From Bacteroidetes bacterium UBA7368 (lineage in GTDB: Bacteria > Bacteroidota > Rhodothermia > Rhodothermales > UBA10348): DNA of 12,725 nucleotides. Of this stretch, positions 1-5,967 are shown piece by piece. The notes below the pieces were generated by a model. It saw only the letters and a list, made by a program, of their open reading frames with translations. It did not search any database and was not told the origin of the DNA. A program made the position numbers and the translations under genes. Positions within the stretch are counted from its first letter, which is position 1. Every line of letters begins with the position of its first letter. The stretch covers positions 1 through 12,725 of the forward strand of contig DKOG01000252.1 of the NCBI GenBank assembly GCA_002469915.1, read 5' to 3'.

Positions 1-731
1 CATGGCTTAAGCAACGGGTAGGTGAGGTTGAACTGTTTTTGGCCGATACCAGTCAGGATGTCGCAGAGTCTCTGTACCGGAGGGCGGAAGCAACTCCTGG
101 GGTAGCCGAGGTTGAATACGTTTCTAAAGAGCAGGCTCAACAAATCTTCCGAGATGAATTTGGTGATGAAGCGGTGGTGTTTTTCGATGATGCCTTTCTA
201 CCTGCATCCATCAAAGTGCGTGTAGATCAGGCCTACATCAACACGGACAGCTTGAACATTATGGTGGCCGAATTCTCTTCTTGGAATCGAGTGGATGAAG
301 TGGTGTACAATCAGCCTCTTCTCGTCAAAGTGCAATCCAATCTCCGTCTTCTCACCTTGATTGGGTTATTTTTAGGTTTGCTCGTACTCATTGCCTCTGT
401 CTTTCTAGTGGCCAATACAATCCGGCTCGCGATTTACGCTCGCCGGCTTATGATTCGTACGATGAAACTGATTGGAGCGACCGACTCTTTTGTTCGCCAG
501 CCTTTCATTGTCGAAGGCATCATTCAGGGCTTGATCGCATCTGCCCTAGCCTTGTTTATTATTTGGGTAGTGCAGTATGCCGTAGTAGCCTTTATCCCTC
601 AAATGGAAAGCTTGAATGCGGCTACGAGTCTAGCGTTTGCGGGAGGCATGCTATTGGCGGGCGTTCTACTTGGGTGGGTCGGCTCAGTTAATGCCGTACG
701 CCGCTTTTTAAACAATGTCTCTTTGAATTGA
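1..731 (+). CDS. ftsX: Cell-division permease-like protein FtsX (3' part)
   Basis: This is the C-terminal part, about 242 residues, of FtsX. FtsX is the inner-membrane partner of the FtsE ATPase; together they regulate peptidoglycan hydrolases at the division septum. The reading frame is open to the left edge from base 3 (WLKQRVGEVELFLAD...), so the true start lies outside the window; the TTG at 39 is an internal codon, not a start. Visible in order are the periplasmic loop with the typical VEYVSKEQA segment, then a membrane segment (LIGLFLGLLVLIASVFLVAN) followed by the family hallmark NTIRLAIYARR and MKLIGATDSFVRQPFIVEG, then two further membrane segments, ending VRRFLNNVSLN. FtsE is not visible and would be to the left or elsewhere. 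The gene converges on the minus-strand cyclase-family gene. Identification is firm from the FtsX core motif. Confidence 0.93.
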   Translation, partial: WLKQRVGEVELFLADTSQDVAESLYRRAEATPGVAEVEYVSKEQAQQIFRDEFGDEAVVFFDDAFLPASIKVRVDQAYINTDSLNIMVAEFSSWNRVDEVVYNQPLLVKVQSNLRLLTLIGLFLGLLVLIASVFLVANTIRLAIYARRLMIRTMKLIGATDSFVRQPFIVEGIIQGLIASALALFIIWVVQYAVVAFIPQMESLNAATSLAFAGGMLLAGVLLGWVGSVNAVRRFLNNVSLN

Positions 732-916
732 TCGGGTTGGCGTGCATTCGAATATGCATGGTCGGATCTGCACATATTGCTTCTTACTCGTAACCCTCAT
801 TGTGGTGGGCCCCGCATAGGTTACATATCAGGATAAGTCCCCTGCTTGCTCCGCGTCAGACGATATGGGAGCGCGAGACATAGGCGCCTGACTGTATACC
901 GTCTTTATCACGGATT
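732..916. other. Convergent intergenic gap, weak hairpin
   Basis: This 185-base gap lies between the ends of ftsX and the cyclase-family gene. No open frame or RNA gene is convincing. A possible bidirectional terminator is GTAACC at 790-795 pairing with GGTTAC at 819-824, with a small inner GC-rich pairing (GTGG with CCGC). No T-run follows on either strand, so this is tentative. Confidence 0.3.
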
Positions 917-1714
917 CTAATTGGGGAGAATGCCCACCATGCGGAGTGGTCCGCCACTGCCCCCTTCGGTTTTCATGGGCAATGCAATGACCGTCGCACC
1001 CGTCATAGGAAGTCGGTCCAGATTGGCCACATTTTCGAAGGCTGGAATGTTGGCTCCGAAAAGGTTTTGATGAGATTCAAAGAGGTTGGATTGTCCGTAA
1101 TCGATACTAGGCGTATCGATCCCCACCGCTTTGATGGAGCGCTCGGTAGCAAGCAACGAAGCGGCGGCGGGGTCAATTCCCGGAAAGTGCAGTAATGCCA
1201 CAGCCTCGGGGCCTCTTTCTGCCGTTCCCATGTAGGCTTCGCGGTCTGGCCAGAATTTTCCGAACCCGGTGCGAAATAGCACAATGGATCCCTCTGGTAT
1301 AGGGCCAAACTCTGCTTCCCAGTTTTCAATATCGGTGACCGAAATGAGGTAGTCTCTATTTGCGGCTGCTTGCTCTTGCACGTCAATCACGATAGCCGAA
1401 CCCATAAGGTTCTCCAGGGGAATTTGATCGGCGGCCCATTTTCCTTCTGAGAAATGAATAGGTGCGTCTAAATGAGTACCACCGTGTTCTGCCGTACTCA
1501 CTGTGTAGGCTGTATAGTAGAAACCGGCATCTGTGACCCCTTCAAAGTCGGTTGCTTTGTTGAATCCAGGAGCCGTAGGCCAGTAGATGGTGTCATCGTT
1601 GAAGGCGTAGGACATGTCTACAATCGTTCCCGAGGGAAAGGGAGCGTCTGGGGCCTGTTGGCAACCCGCAATAAGAAAACAAGCGGCGAAAGCGGCAAAT
1701 GTAGTGGTACGCAT
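917..1714 (-). CDS. Cyclase-family metal-dependent hydrolase, predicted lipoprotein
   Basis: A 265-residue protein of the cyclase/kynurenine formamidase (KynB-like) family, whose members are metal-dependent hydrolases acting on amides or related bonds. The metal-binding signature HGGTHLDAPIHF is at residues 77-88, with H77, H81, D83 and H87 as the expected ligands. Other family features are GIDTPSID (199-206) and the late HQNLFGANIPAFENVANL segment, with E227 at the usual acidic position. The N-terminus is a lipoprotein signal: a short positive start, a hydrophobic stretch and the lipobox LIAGC with Cys18, then Gln-Gln. The mature enzyme should therefore be anchored on the periplasmic face or outer membrane, whereas KynB proper is cytoplasmic. 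No ribosome binding site is clear before the ATG at 1714. The substrate is unknown, and no other tryptophan-degradation gene is nearby. Family assignment is strong; kynurenine formamidase activity is not claimed. Confidence 0.88.
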   Translation of the reverse strand: MRTTTFAAFAACFLIAGCQQAPDAPFPSGTIVDMSYAFNDDTIYWPTAPGFNKATDFEGVTDAGFYYTAYTVSTAEHGGTHLDAPIHFSEGKWAADQIPLENLMGSAIVIDVQEQAAANRDYLISVTDIENWEAEFGPIPEGSIVLFRTGFGKFWPDREAYMGTAERGPEAVALLHFPGIDPAAASLLATERSIKAVGIDTPSIDYGQSNLFESHQNLFGANIPAFENVANLDRLPMTGATVIALPMKTEGGSGGPLRMVGILPN

Positions 1715-1811
1715 GGTCGTGGAAACGATGAATTGTCAAACCAGAGTATAGACGCTCTACATAAAAAGTACTAGTCTGGGTAAATTAGCGCTCACCCAAA
1801 CCCGTGATTTC

Positions 1812-2786
1812 ATGCGTATCGGCCTCATCTATGATTTGTTTGACGACTATCCTTGGCAGGATGGAGAGGCCTTTGATGCAGACGTCGAGAACGAACCGGA
1901 GGAAACGGTTGTGGCTTTGGAAGAAGCCTTAGCGGGGTTAGGGCACGAAACGGTCCGAATTGGTCCTGCTCGTAACTTATTGTCCTGCATGGATAACCCG
2001 ATTTTTGATCTCGCCGTGAACATAGCAGAGGGCGGTCGAGGCCGAAACCGAGAAGGCGAAGCACCTACCTTGTTGGACCTGATGGATGTACCCTATATCG
2101 GATCAGATGCATTAACGCTGTCTCTTAGCCTAGATAAGGTGTGGACAAAGGATCTAGCGAGGGCGGCCGGTCTTCGGACGCCCGAATATGCCGTAGTCTC
2201 TCCGGAGTCCCAGACCATTTCTGTGGATTACCCAGCGTTTGTTAAGCCTCGATATGAGGGCTCAGCGAAGGGTTTGACCAAGGATAGTAAAGTGGATTGC
2301 GATGAGGATTTGATTCGTCAGGTAGAGCATGTGATGCAAGCCTACGAACAAGATGTACTGGTCGAACGGTTTATCGAGGGATCAGAGTTCACGGTTGCTG
2401 TTATCGGAAACAACCCACCGAGAACACTTCCGGTTATCCAGCGGGCCGTCGAATCCGCGTCTGGTATTGGACTTCATGTCCTGGATCGTAAAGGCTTGCC
2501 CGAAGTCGATCATGCGTTTGATTTGCCCGGGGACTTAACCCCGGAGCTCGAGTTTCGACTTGAAAAAGCGGCGTTAATCGTGTTTGAGAAACTTGAGTGT
2601 CGGGACTTTGCACGGGTCGATTTTAGAGTGGATGAACAGGGTCAGGAGTGGTTCCTAGAAATCAATCCGCTACCCACGTTTGCGCCAGACGGGACGTTTG
2701 CCATCATGGCTGAGCTCATGGAAAAGACCTATGCAGGTTTTCTTGCTGAAGTACTTGATGAAGCTATTCAGCGGGCCATGTCATGA
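1812..2786 (+). CDS. D-Ala-D-Ala-ligase-like ATP-grasp enzyme
   Basis: A 324-residue ATP-grasp ligase related to D-alanine-D-alanine ligase. Such enzymes use ATP to activate a carboxylate as an acyl phosphate and join it to an amine. Visible motifs are MDVPYIGSDALTLSLSLDK (about 91-109), the ATP-binding PAFVKPRYEGSAKG (141-154, K145), VERFIEGSEFTVAVIG (184-199), and the magnesium-binding end ARVDF (267-271, D270) and LEINPLPTF (282-290, E283, N285). The N-terminal region has AEGGRGRNREGEAP where true Ddl has an HGxxGEDG-type motif, and the end has NPLPTF in place of the usual NTxPG. Both suggest a substrate other than two D-alanines. Its TGA overlaps the ATG of the next gene (ATGA), so it is probably translationally coupled to the KamA-family aminomutase. 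Housekeeping Ddl is the main alternative; I consider it less likely because of the motif differences and the partner. Confidence 0.85.
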   Translation: MRIGLIYDLFDDYPWQDGEAFDADVENEPEETVVALEEALAGLGHETVRIGPARNLLSCMDNPIFDLAVNIAEGGRGRNREGEAPTLLDLMDVPYIGSDALTLSLSLDKVWTKDLARAAGLRTPEYAVVSPESQTISVDYPAFVKPRYEGSAKGLTKDSKVDCDEDLIRQVEHVMQAYEQDVLVERFIEGSEFTVAVIGNNPPRTLPVIQRAVESASGIGLHVLDRKGLPEVDHAFDLPGDLTPELEFRLEKAALIVFEKLECRDFARVDFRVDEQGQEWFLEINPLPTFAPDGTFAIMAELMEKTYAGFLAEVLDEAIQRAMS

Positions 2787-3916
2787 ATTCGCCAAAACCT
2801 AAGACACCCCTTCCGTCCGTCGCCACAGAAAACTGGGGCGATTGGAAGTGGCATATGCGTAATCGAATCAGAAACGAAGCAGATCTGTGCGCTTACCTCG
2901 ATCCAACAGATCAAGAAAAGGAAGCCATCGAGGCTACAAAAGGTGTGTTTCAGTGGTCAGTGACGCCTTACTACGCCTCCTTAATGGATGCCACAGATAC
3001 GGCATGTCCTATTCGGCGTCAGGTTATTCCCTTGCCCGAAGAGATGCAATTTGATTCTATCGGGCTCGAAGATCCTTTGGAGGAAGTAGCGCATTCTCCG
3101 GTTAAAAACCTGATTCATAATTATCCAGATCGAGTGGCATTCTGTGTCACGAGTCAGTGCGCGATCTATTGCCGGTATTGCCTTCGAAAACGCATGGTGG
3201 GTGAAGCTGAGTTTATGATGCGAAAAGACGAGCTTCGCGAAGCCATCGCATACATTGCAGCCCACTCCGAGATTAAGGATGTGTTACTCACGGGCGGAGA
3301 TCCACTGACCTTGGGGGATGCACACATCGAATGGTTGCTATCCGAGCTGAGCGCAATAGATCATTTGGAGATTATCCGAATAGGTTCTCGGATGCCGGTT
3401 AAGCTGCCTCAGCGGATCACTTCAGAGCTATGTGACATCCTATCCCGGTATCATCCTGTGTGGTTGAATACTCATTTCAATCACCCAAAGGAACTGACCC
3501 CGGAAGCAAGTGAGGCGATTGACAGACTCTTGCGTGCAGGAGTGCCCGTTGGGAATCAGACGGTGCTTTTGAAAGGAATCAATGATACCACGAAGACGAT
3601 GCGCGAGTTGTGTCAGGGGTTGGTTAAAATGCGAATCCGCCCGTATTACCTATATCAGGCACAGCTTATTGGCGGGACAGCTCATCTTAGGACGTCAATT
3701 GAAACGGGAATGCAGATCATGCGAGAATTGCAGGGTCACCTGACCGGCTTTGCCATTCCAAAATATGTGCTTGATACGCCGTATGGGAAAGTCCCACTTA
3801 CTCGTGACTATGTGATGGGTCGAAACGATGAGGGTGTGGTCATCAAAACAACACGGGGAGACGTTTGGGTTGAAGCTAACGAAGCTCCTGCAACAGGCGC
3901 TCTTCCCTCCGTGTAG
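2783..3916 (+). CDS. KamA-family radical SAM 2,3-aminomutase
   Basis: A 377-residue member of the lysine 2,3-aminomutase family, PLP-dependent radical SAM enzymes that move an alpha-amino group to the beta carbon. The iron-sulfur cluster motif CAIYCRYC is at 126-133 (Cys126, 130, 133), with Arg135 at the position of the carboxylate-binding Arg of the Clostridium enzyme. GGDP is at 171-174 and HPVWLNTHFNHP at 224-235. The PLP lysine is Lys336 in DTPYGKVPL. Compared from memory with C. subterminale KamA, Asp331 matches Asp330, but Gln294 (in YQAQL) replaces Asp293, the other side-chain contact of lysine. The Gly-rich loop before the PLP lysine is shortened. The C-terminal zinc site (CxCxxC) is missing, and the Cys of GVNDC is Thr here. 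The substrate may thus differ from lysine. EpmB, which acts with EpmA on elongation factor P, is also a relative, but no epmA or efp is visible. The start overlaps the ATP-grasp stop. Confidence 0.9.
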   Translation: MNSPKPKTPLPSVATENWGDWKWHMRNRIRNEADLCAYLDPTDQEKEAIEATKGVFQWSVTPYYASLMDATDTACPIRRQVIPLPEEMQFDSIGLEDPLEEVAHSPVKNLIHNYPDRVAFCVTSQCAIYCRYCLRKRMVGEAEFMMRKDELREAIAYIAAHSEIKDVLLTGGDPLTLGDAHIEWLLSELSAIDHLEIIRIGSRMPVKLPQRITSELCDILSRYHPVWLNTHFNHPKELTPEASEAIDRLLRAGVPVGNQTVLLKGINDTTKTMRELCQGLVKMRIRPYYLYQAQLIGGTAHLRTSIETGMQIMRELQGHLTGFAIPKYVLDTPYGKVPLTRDYVMGRNDEGVVIKTTRGDVWVEANEAPATGALPSV

Positions 3917-3940
3917 CTTAGACTATTTTACTATATACAC

Positions 3941-3978
3941 GCGGGGCACATATCGGTTTTACCCGATACGTGCCCCGC
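3941..3978. terminator. Strong inverted repeat after the KamA gene
   Basis: Arms of 16 bases at 3941-3956 (GCGGGGCACATATCGG) and 3963-3978 pair with one mismatch around a six-base loop. The repeat starts 25 bases after the KamA stop codon. Read on the plus strand the mismatch is A-C; on the minus strand it becomes a G-U wobble, so the minus-strand RNA pairs fully. No clear T-run follows. It is probably the terminator of the ATP-grasp/KamA operon, or a processing or stability hairpin. Confidence 0.65.
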
Positions 3979-4114
3979 AGCATCCACCCTCATGAATGTT
4001 GTTTTATTGGCCGGATCGGAGGGGGGCGATCCACTTGGCCTTTTCAGTTAGGACGCGACGCGCGTCCCCGAAGAAAATTTGGGCAAAGTACTTAGGTGTG
4101 CTTTGGAGCGGGCC

Positions 4115-4258
4115 ATGGGAGCCACATCTTGTCCGGCCAAGCGCAGTACACTACGTCGGGCTTTCCTTCTTGTTGGCTTAGCAGGTTTGATCAGTACACC
4201 ATTCGTTGTGTCCGAGTATGGGCATTTTGTCAAACATATTGGCACCTGCAGGGATTAA
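4115..4258 (+). CDS. Probable small membrane protein, 47 residues
   Basis: A short open frame in the gap between the KamA gene and the sorting-domain protein. It begins ATG with a good ribosome binding site, GGAG at 4105-4108, six bases upstream, and ends TAA at 4256-4258. A perfect 16-base-arm hairpin follows eight bases later. The peptide starts MGATSCPAKRSTLRRA and continues into one hydrophobic stretch (about residues 16-32, FLLVGLAGLISTPFVV), then a polar tail SEYGHFVKHIGTCRD. The pattern of positive residues before a single hydrophobic helix suggests an inner-membrane peptide with the tail outside, or a short exported peptide. I do not recognise a family. Support is the site, the composition and the following terminator-like hairpin; no homology can be shown from the sequence alone, so it could still be a chance frame. 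Confidence 0.42.
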   Translation: MGATSCPAKRSTLRRAFLLVGLAGLISTPFVVSEYGHFVKHIGTCRD

Positions 4259-4265
4259 CGGGTTT

Positions 4266-4301
4266 GAGAGCTGGCCCGGCCGAATGGCCGGGCCAGCTCT
4301 C
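4266..4301. terminator. Perfect hairpin between convergent genes
   Basis: A perfect inverted repeat: the 16-base arm GAGAGCTGGCCCGGCC at 4266-4281, loop GAAT, and its exact complement at 4286-4301. It lies 10 bases beyond the stop codon of the minus-strand sorting-domain gene and 7 bases beyond that of the possible plus-strand small gene, so it fits a bidirectional terminator. The stem is very GC-rich; there is no long T-run on either side. Confidence 0.75.
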
Positions 4302-4311
4302 GTTCCGGCTA

Positions 4312-5664
4312 TTATTTAAGCAGAATCATTGTTTTGGTGAAGGTCTGTCCACCGGCGTCCATACGGACGAGGTACGTTCCACTTGGGCGATCACCTGCTT
4401 CCCAGGTCACTTGATGTGTTCCAGCAGCGAGGGCTCCATCAATCAGCATTCCCACCTCACGGCCTAGCATGTCATAGACAGCTACCCGTACGTGACCGGA
4501 TTCCTTGATGTTGAATGGAATCGTCGTTTGTGGATTGAACGGATTCGGATAGTTAGACTCTAGGCTGAAGGCCGTCGGAATCTCTGTTCCAATTTGCTCA
4601 TCCTCAATCGCAGTAGAGATACTGAAGTTCACCGAGAGGAATACTCCAGAACCACTGGTTCCGATGACGAGTGTCTGTGTTGGCTGATGCACAGCAAAAG
4701 CAATCACAGGAAGGTCTCCGAGACCGTAATCTCCCCACTCATTAGTCAAGGCGTCGTACTGGACAACACCAGCATTCCAGGTACCACCGTAGATTTGCGT
4801 TCCAGCAAAGGCCAGCGTGCGGAACTGGAAGTCCTCACTTCCGATACCGAACAGGCTCCATGCTTCGGAAAACTCATCATAGCGATATACACCTGAATCC
4901 GTCGCCGCAAAGAGGGTGCCTTCGTAAGGAGTCCCAAATGGTGCATACGACATGTCGAATACGTAGGGGTTATCCAAACCGTTAGTTGGGCTACCGATCT
5001 GCTCGAAGGTTAGACCCATGTCGTTAGACTCGTGGATGCCGTCTCCAAGCGTGCCGACCAAGATGTGGTTTGAATCATCTGGATCAATGGTTATCGACCA
5101 GATTGGCTGGATAAACTGACCCTGCGATTGCCAGGTGTCGCCACCGTCCATTGACCTGTACAGAGCACCTTCACTAGCCAGATTGGCTCCAGCATAAATG
5201 ATGTTCTCATTATTCGGATCAATTGCGATCGAAATGATCTGACGAGTTGGTAAGGCCAAGAACTCCCAGTTGCGTCCGTCATCCGTAGAGCGCCAGATTC
5301 CTCCTTTTCCGTCGGCCCAGATGCCGATGAACAAGGTGCCATCTGTTTTGCGTTCGATTGCCAAGGTCCACAGGTTATTCAGACCACGGTTCATACGTGT
5401 CCAGCAGCGTCCACCGTCGCTGGAGTACAGGATTCCGTATCCATACGTAGCAGCCCACATGTCACCATTTGGTGCAACTACCAAGTCCTGAATGACAGCA
5501 CTCGTCATGAAGTTAGCTACCTGATGTGCGATATCAGGAATTCCGTCAAAGTCTGAGTCGTAGATCACGTAGATGCCCTCACCTGGAGCGCCAGCATATA
5601 CTTCGCCGAGCGGACCAGCTGTTATGGAAGCCACCGTAAAGATCGGTAGATTTCCAAATTGCAT
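4312..5664 (-). CDS. Asp-box beta-propeller protein with C-terminal sorting domain
   Basis: A 450-residue protein with two parts. Residues 1 to about 345 are beta-propeller-like repeats with four Asp-box (sialidase/sortilin-type) motifs: SSDGGRCW (81-88), STDDGRNW (126-133), SMDGGDTW (171-178) and the weaker SNDMGLTF (213-220), spaced roughly 40-45 residues apart. A calcium-loop-like DSDFDGIPD is at 36-44. Residues about 365-450 are a C-terminal sorting domain of the type IX secretion kind: NYPNPFNPQTTIPFNI, VYDMLGREV, SGTYLVRM and a final KTMILLK. Such proteins are exported by Sec and then carried across the outer membrane. Oddly, the N-terminus MQFGNLPIFTVASITAG is no signal peptide, and an in-frame TAA lies nine codons upstream of the ATG. 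The reading frame may start elsewhere, or the gene may be 5'-truncated. The function is unknown; it may be surface or secreted binding. Confidence 0.85.
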   Translation of the reverse strand: MQFGNLPIFTVASITAGPLGEVYAGAPGEGIYVIYDSDFDGIPDIAHQVANFMTSAVIQDLVVAPNGDMWAATYGYGILYSSDGGRCWTRMNRGLNNLWTLAIERKTDGTLFIGIWADGKGGIWRSTDDGRNWEFLALPTRQIISIAIDPNNENIIYAGANLASEGALYRSMDGGDTWQSQGQFIQPIWSITIDPDDSNHILVGTLGDGIHESNDMGLTFEQIGSPTNGLDNPYVFDMSYAPFGTPYEGTLFAATDSGVYRYDEFSEAWSLFGIGSEDFQFRTLAFAGTQIYGGTWNAGVVQYDALTNEWGDYGLGDLPVIAFAVHQPTQTLVIGTSGSGVFLSVNFSISTAIEDEQIGTEIPTAFSLESNYPNPFNPQTTIPFNIKESGHVRVAVYDMLGREVGMLIDGALAAGTHQVTWEAGDRPSGTYLVRMDAGGQTFTKTMILLK

Positions 5665-5967
5665 CGCTCCGAACTGTGTGACTACCCTTTACCAAACAGT
5701 GTGCCAAACACGAAAAGAAGTCATAAGCACCGATTTAGAGCTCTAGAGACGTCTTTATTTCTCATAATGAGTACCGGCATCTCAAAAAGGGTAGACATTC
5801 AGAAACATGTGAAGGGCGAATTAAAAATGATGATCATCCCTCTGGAGCTAAAAAGAATGCATTTTGCAGCCCGTCTTTTGCCCTTCAAAATTGACTTTCA
5901 CTATGTGTGCCAATAGCTTCTAGAGATTGGTCTTCTTTCAATTACTTATTCCGATTCTGGAATTCGA
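5665..5967. other. 303-base gap, AT-rich, small palindromes, no clear gene
   Basis: This gap separates the divergent sorting-domain gene and the GAF/GGDEF-like gene, so promoters for both are expected here. I see three short perfect palindromes: TAGAGCTCTA (5736-5745), AGACGTCT (5747-5754) and GATGATCATC (5829-5838). A 7-base inverted repeat, GAAGGGC with GCCCTTC, lies farther apart near 5811 and 5880. No convincing promoter consensus was found. Neither strand carries a signal-peptide-like segment that could be the missing start of the minus-strand protein. Confidence 0.45.

Larger units (their letters stand above)
3917..4311. other. 395-base gap between KamA and sorting-domain genes
   Basis: Apart from the two inverted repeats (3941-3978, 4266-4301) and the possible small gene at 4115-4258, I see nothing clear in this stretch. 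Other open frames here, on both strands, have composition unlike proteins and no ribosome binding site. Confidence 0.5.

Noticed and set aside
39..731. FtsX starting at TTG 39
   Set aside because: The frame is open to the left edge and reads as FtsX before this codon, so the gene is cut by the window.
732..916. A tRNA or small RNA gene in the ftsX-cyclase gap
   Set aside because: No cloverleaf arms or TPsiC-like segment could be found; only a weak hairpin.
1003..1386. Minus-strand 127-residue frame
   Set aside because: Lies in another frame inside the cyclase-family gene and has no protein-like pattern.
1715..1811. Promoters or operator in the gap between the cyclase and ATP-grasp genes
   Set aside because: A 5-base inverted repeat (TGGGT/ACCCA at 1777-1798) is too short, and no promoter pair with proper spacing was seen.
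1812..2786. Housekeeping D-alanine-D-alanine ligase (ddl)
   Set aside because: The N-terminal and C-terminal motifs differ from Ddl and the gene is coupled to an aminomutase; family only is claimed.
2783..3916. EpmB (elongation factor P lysine modification)
   Set aside because: No epmA or efp gene nearby and the YQAQ and HPVWLNTHFNHP segments read closer to KamA; not excluded by sequence alone.
4096..4467. Plus-strand 123-residue frame
   Set aside because: Its second half runs antisense through the sorting domain of the real minus-strand gene; composition is not protein-like. The 47-residue frame at 4115 is the better choice here.
5659..5916. Plus-strand 85-residue frame in the 303-base gap
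   Set aside because: No ribosome binding site, overlaps the start of the sorting-domain gene, and the sequence resembles translated AT-rich spacer.
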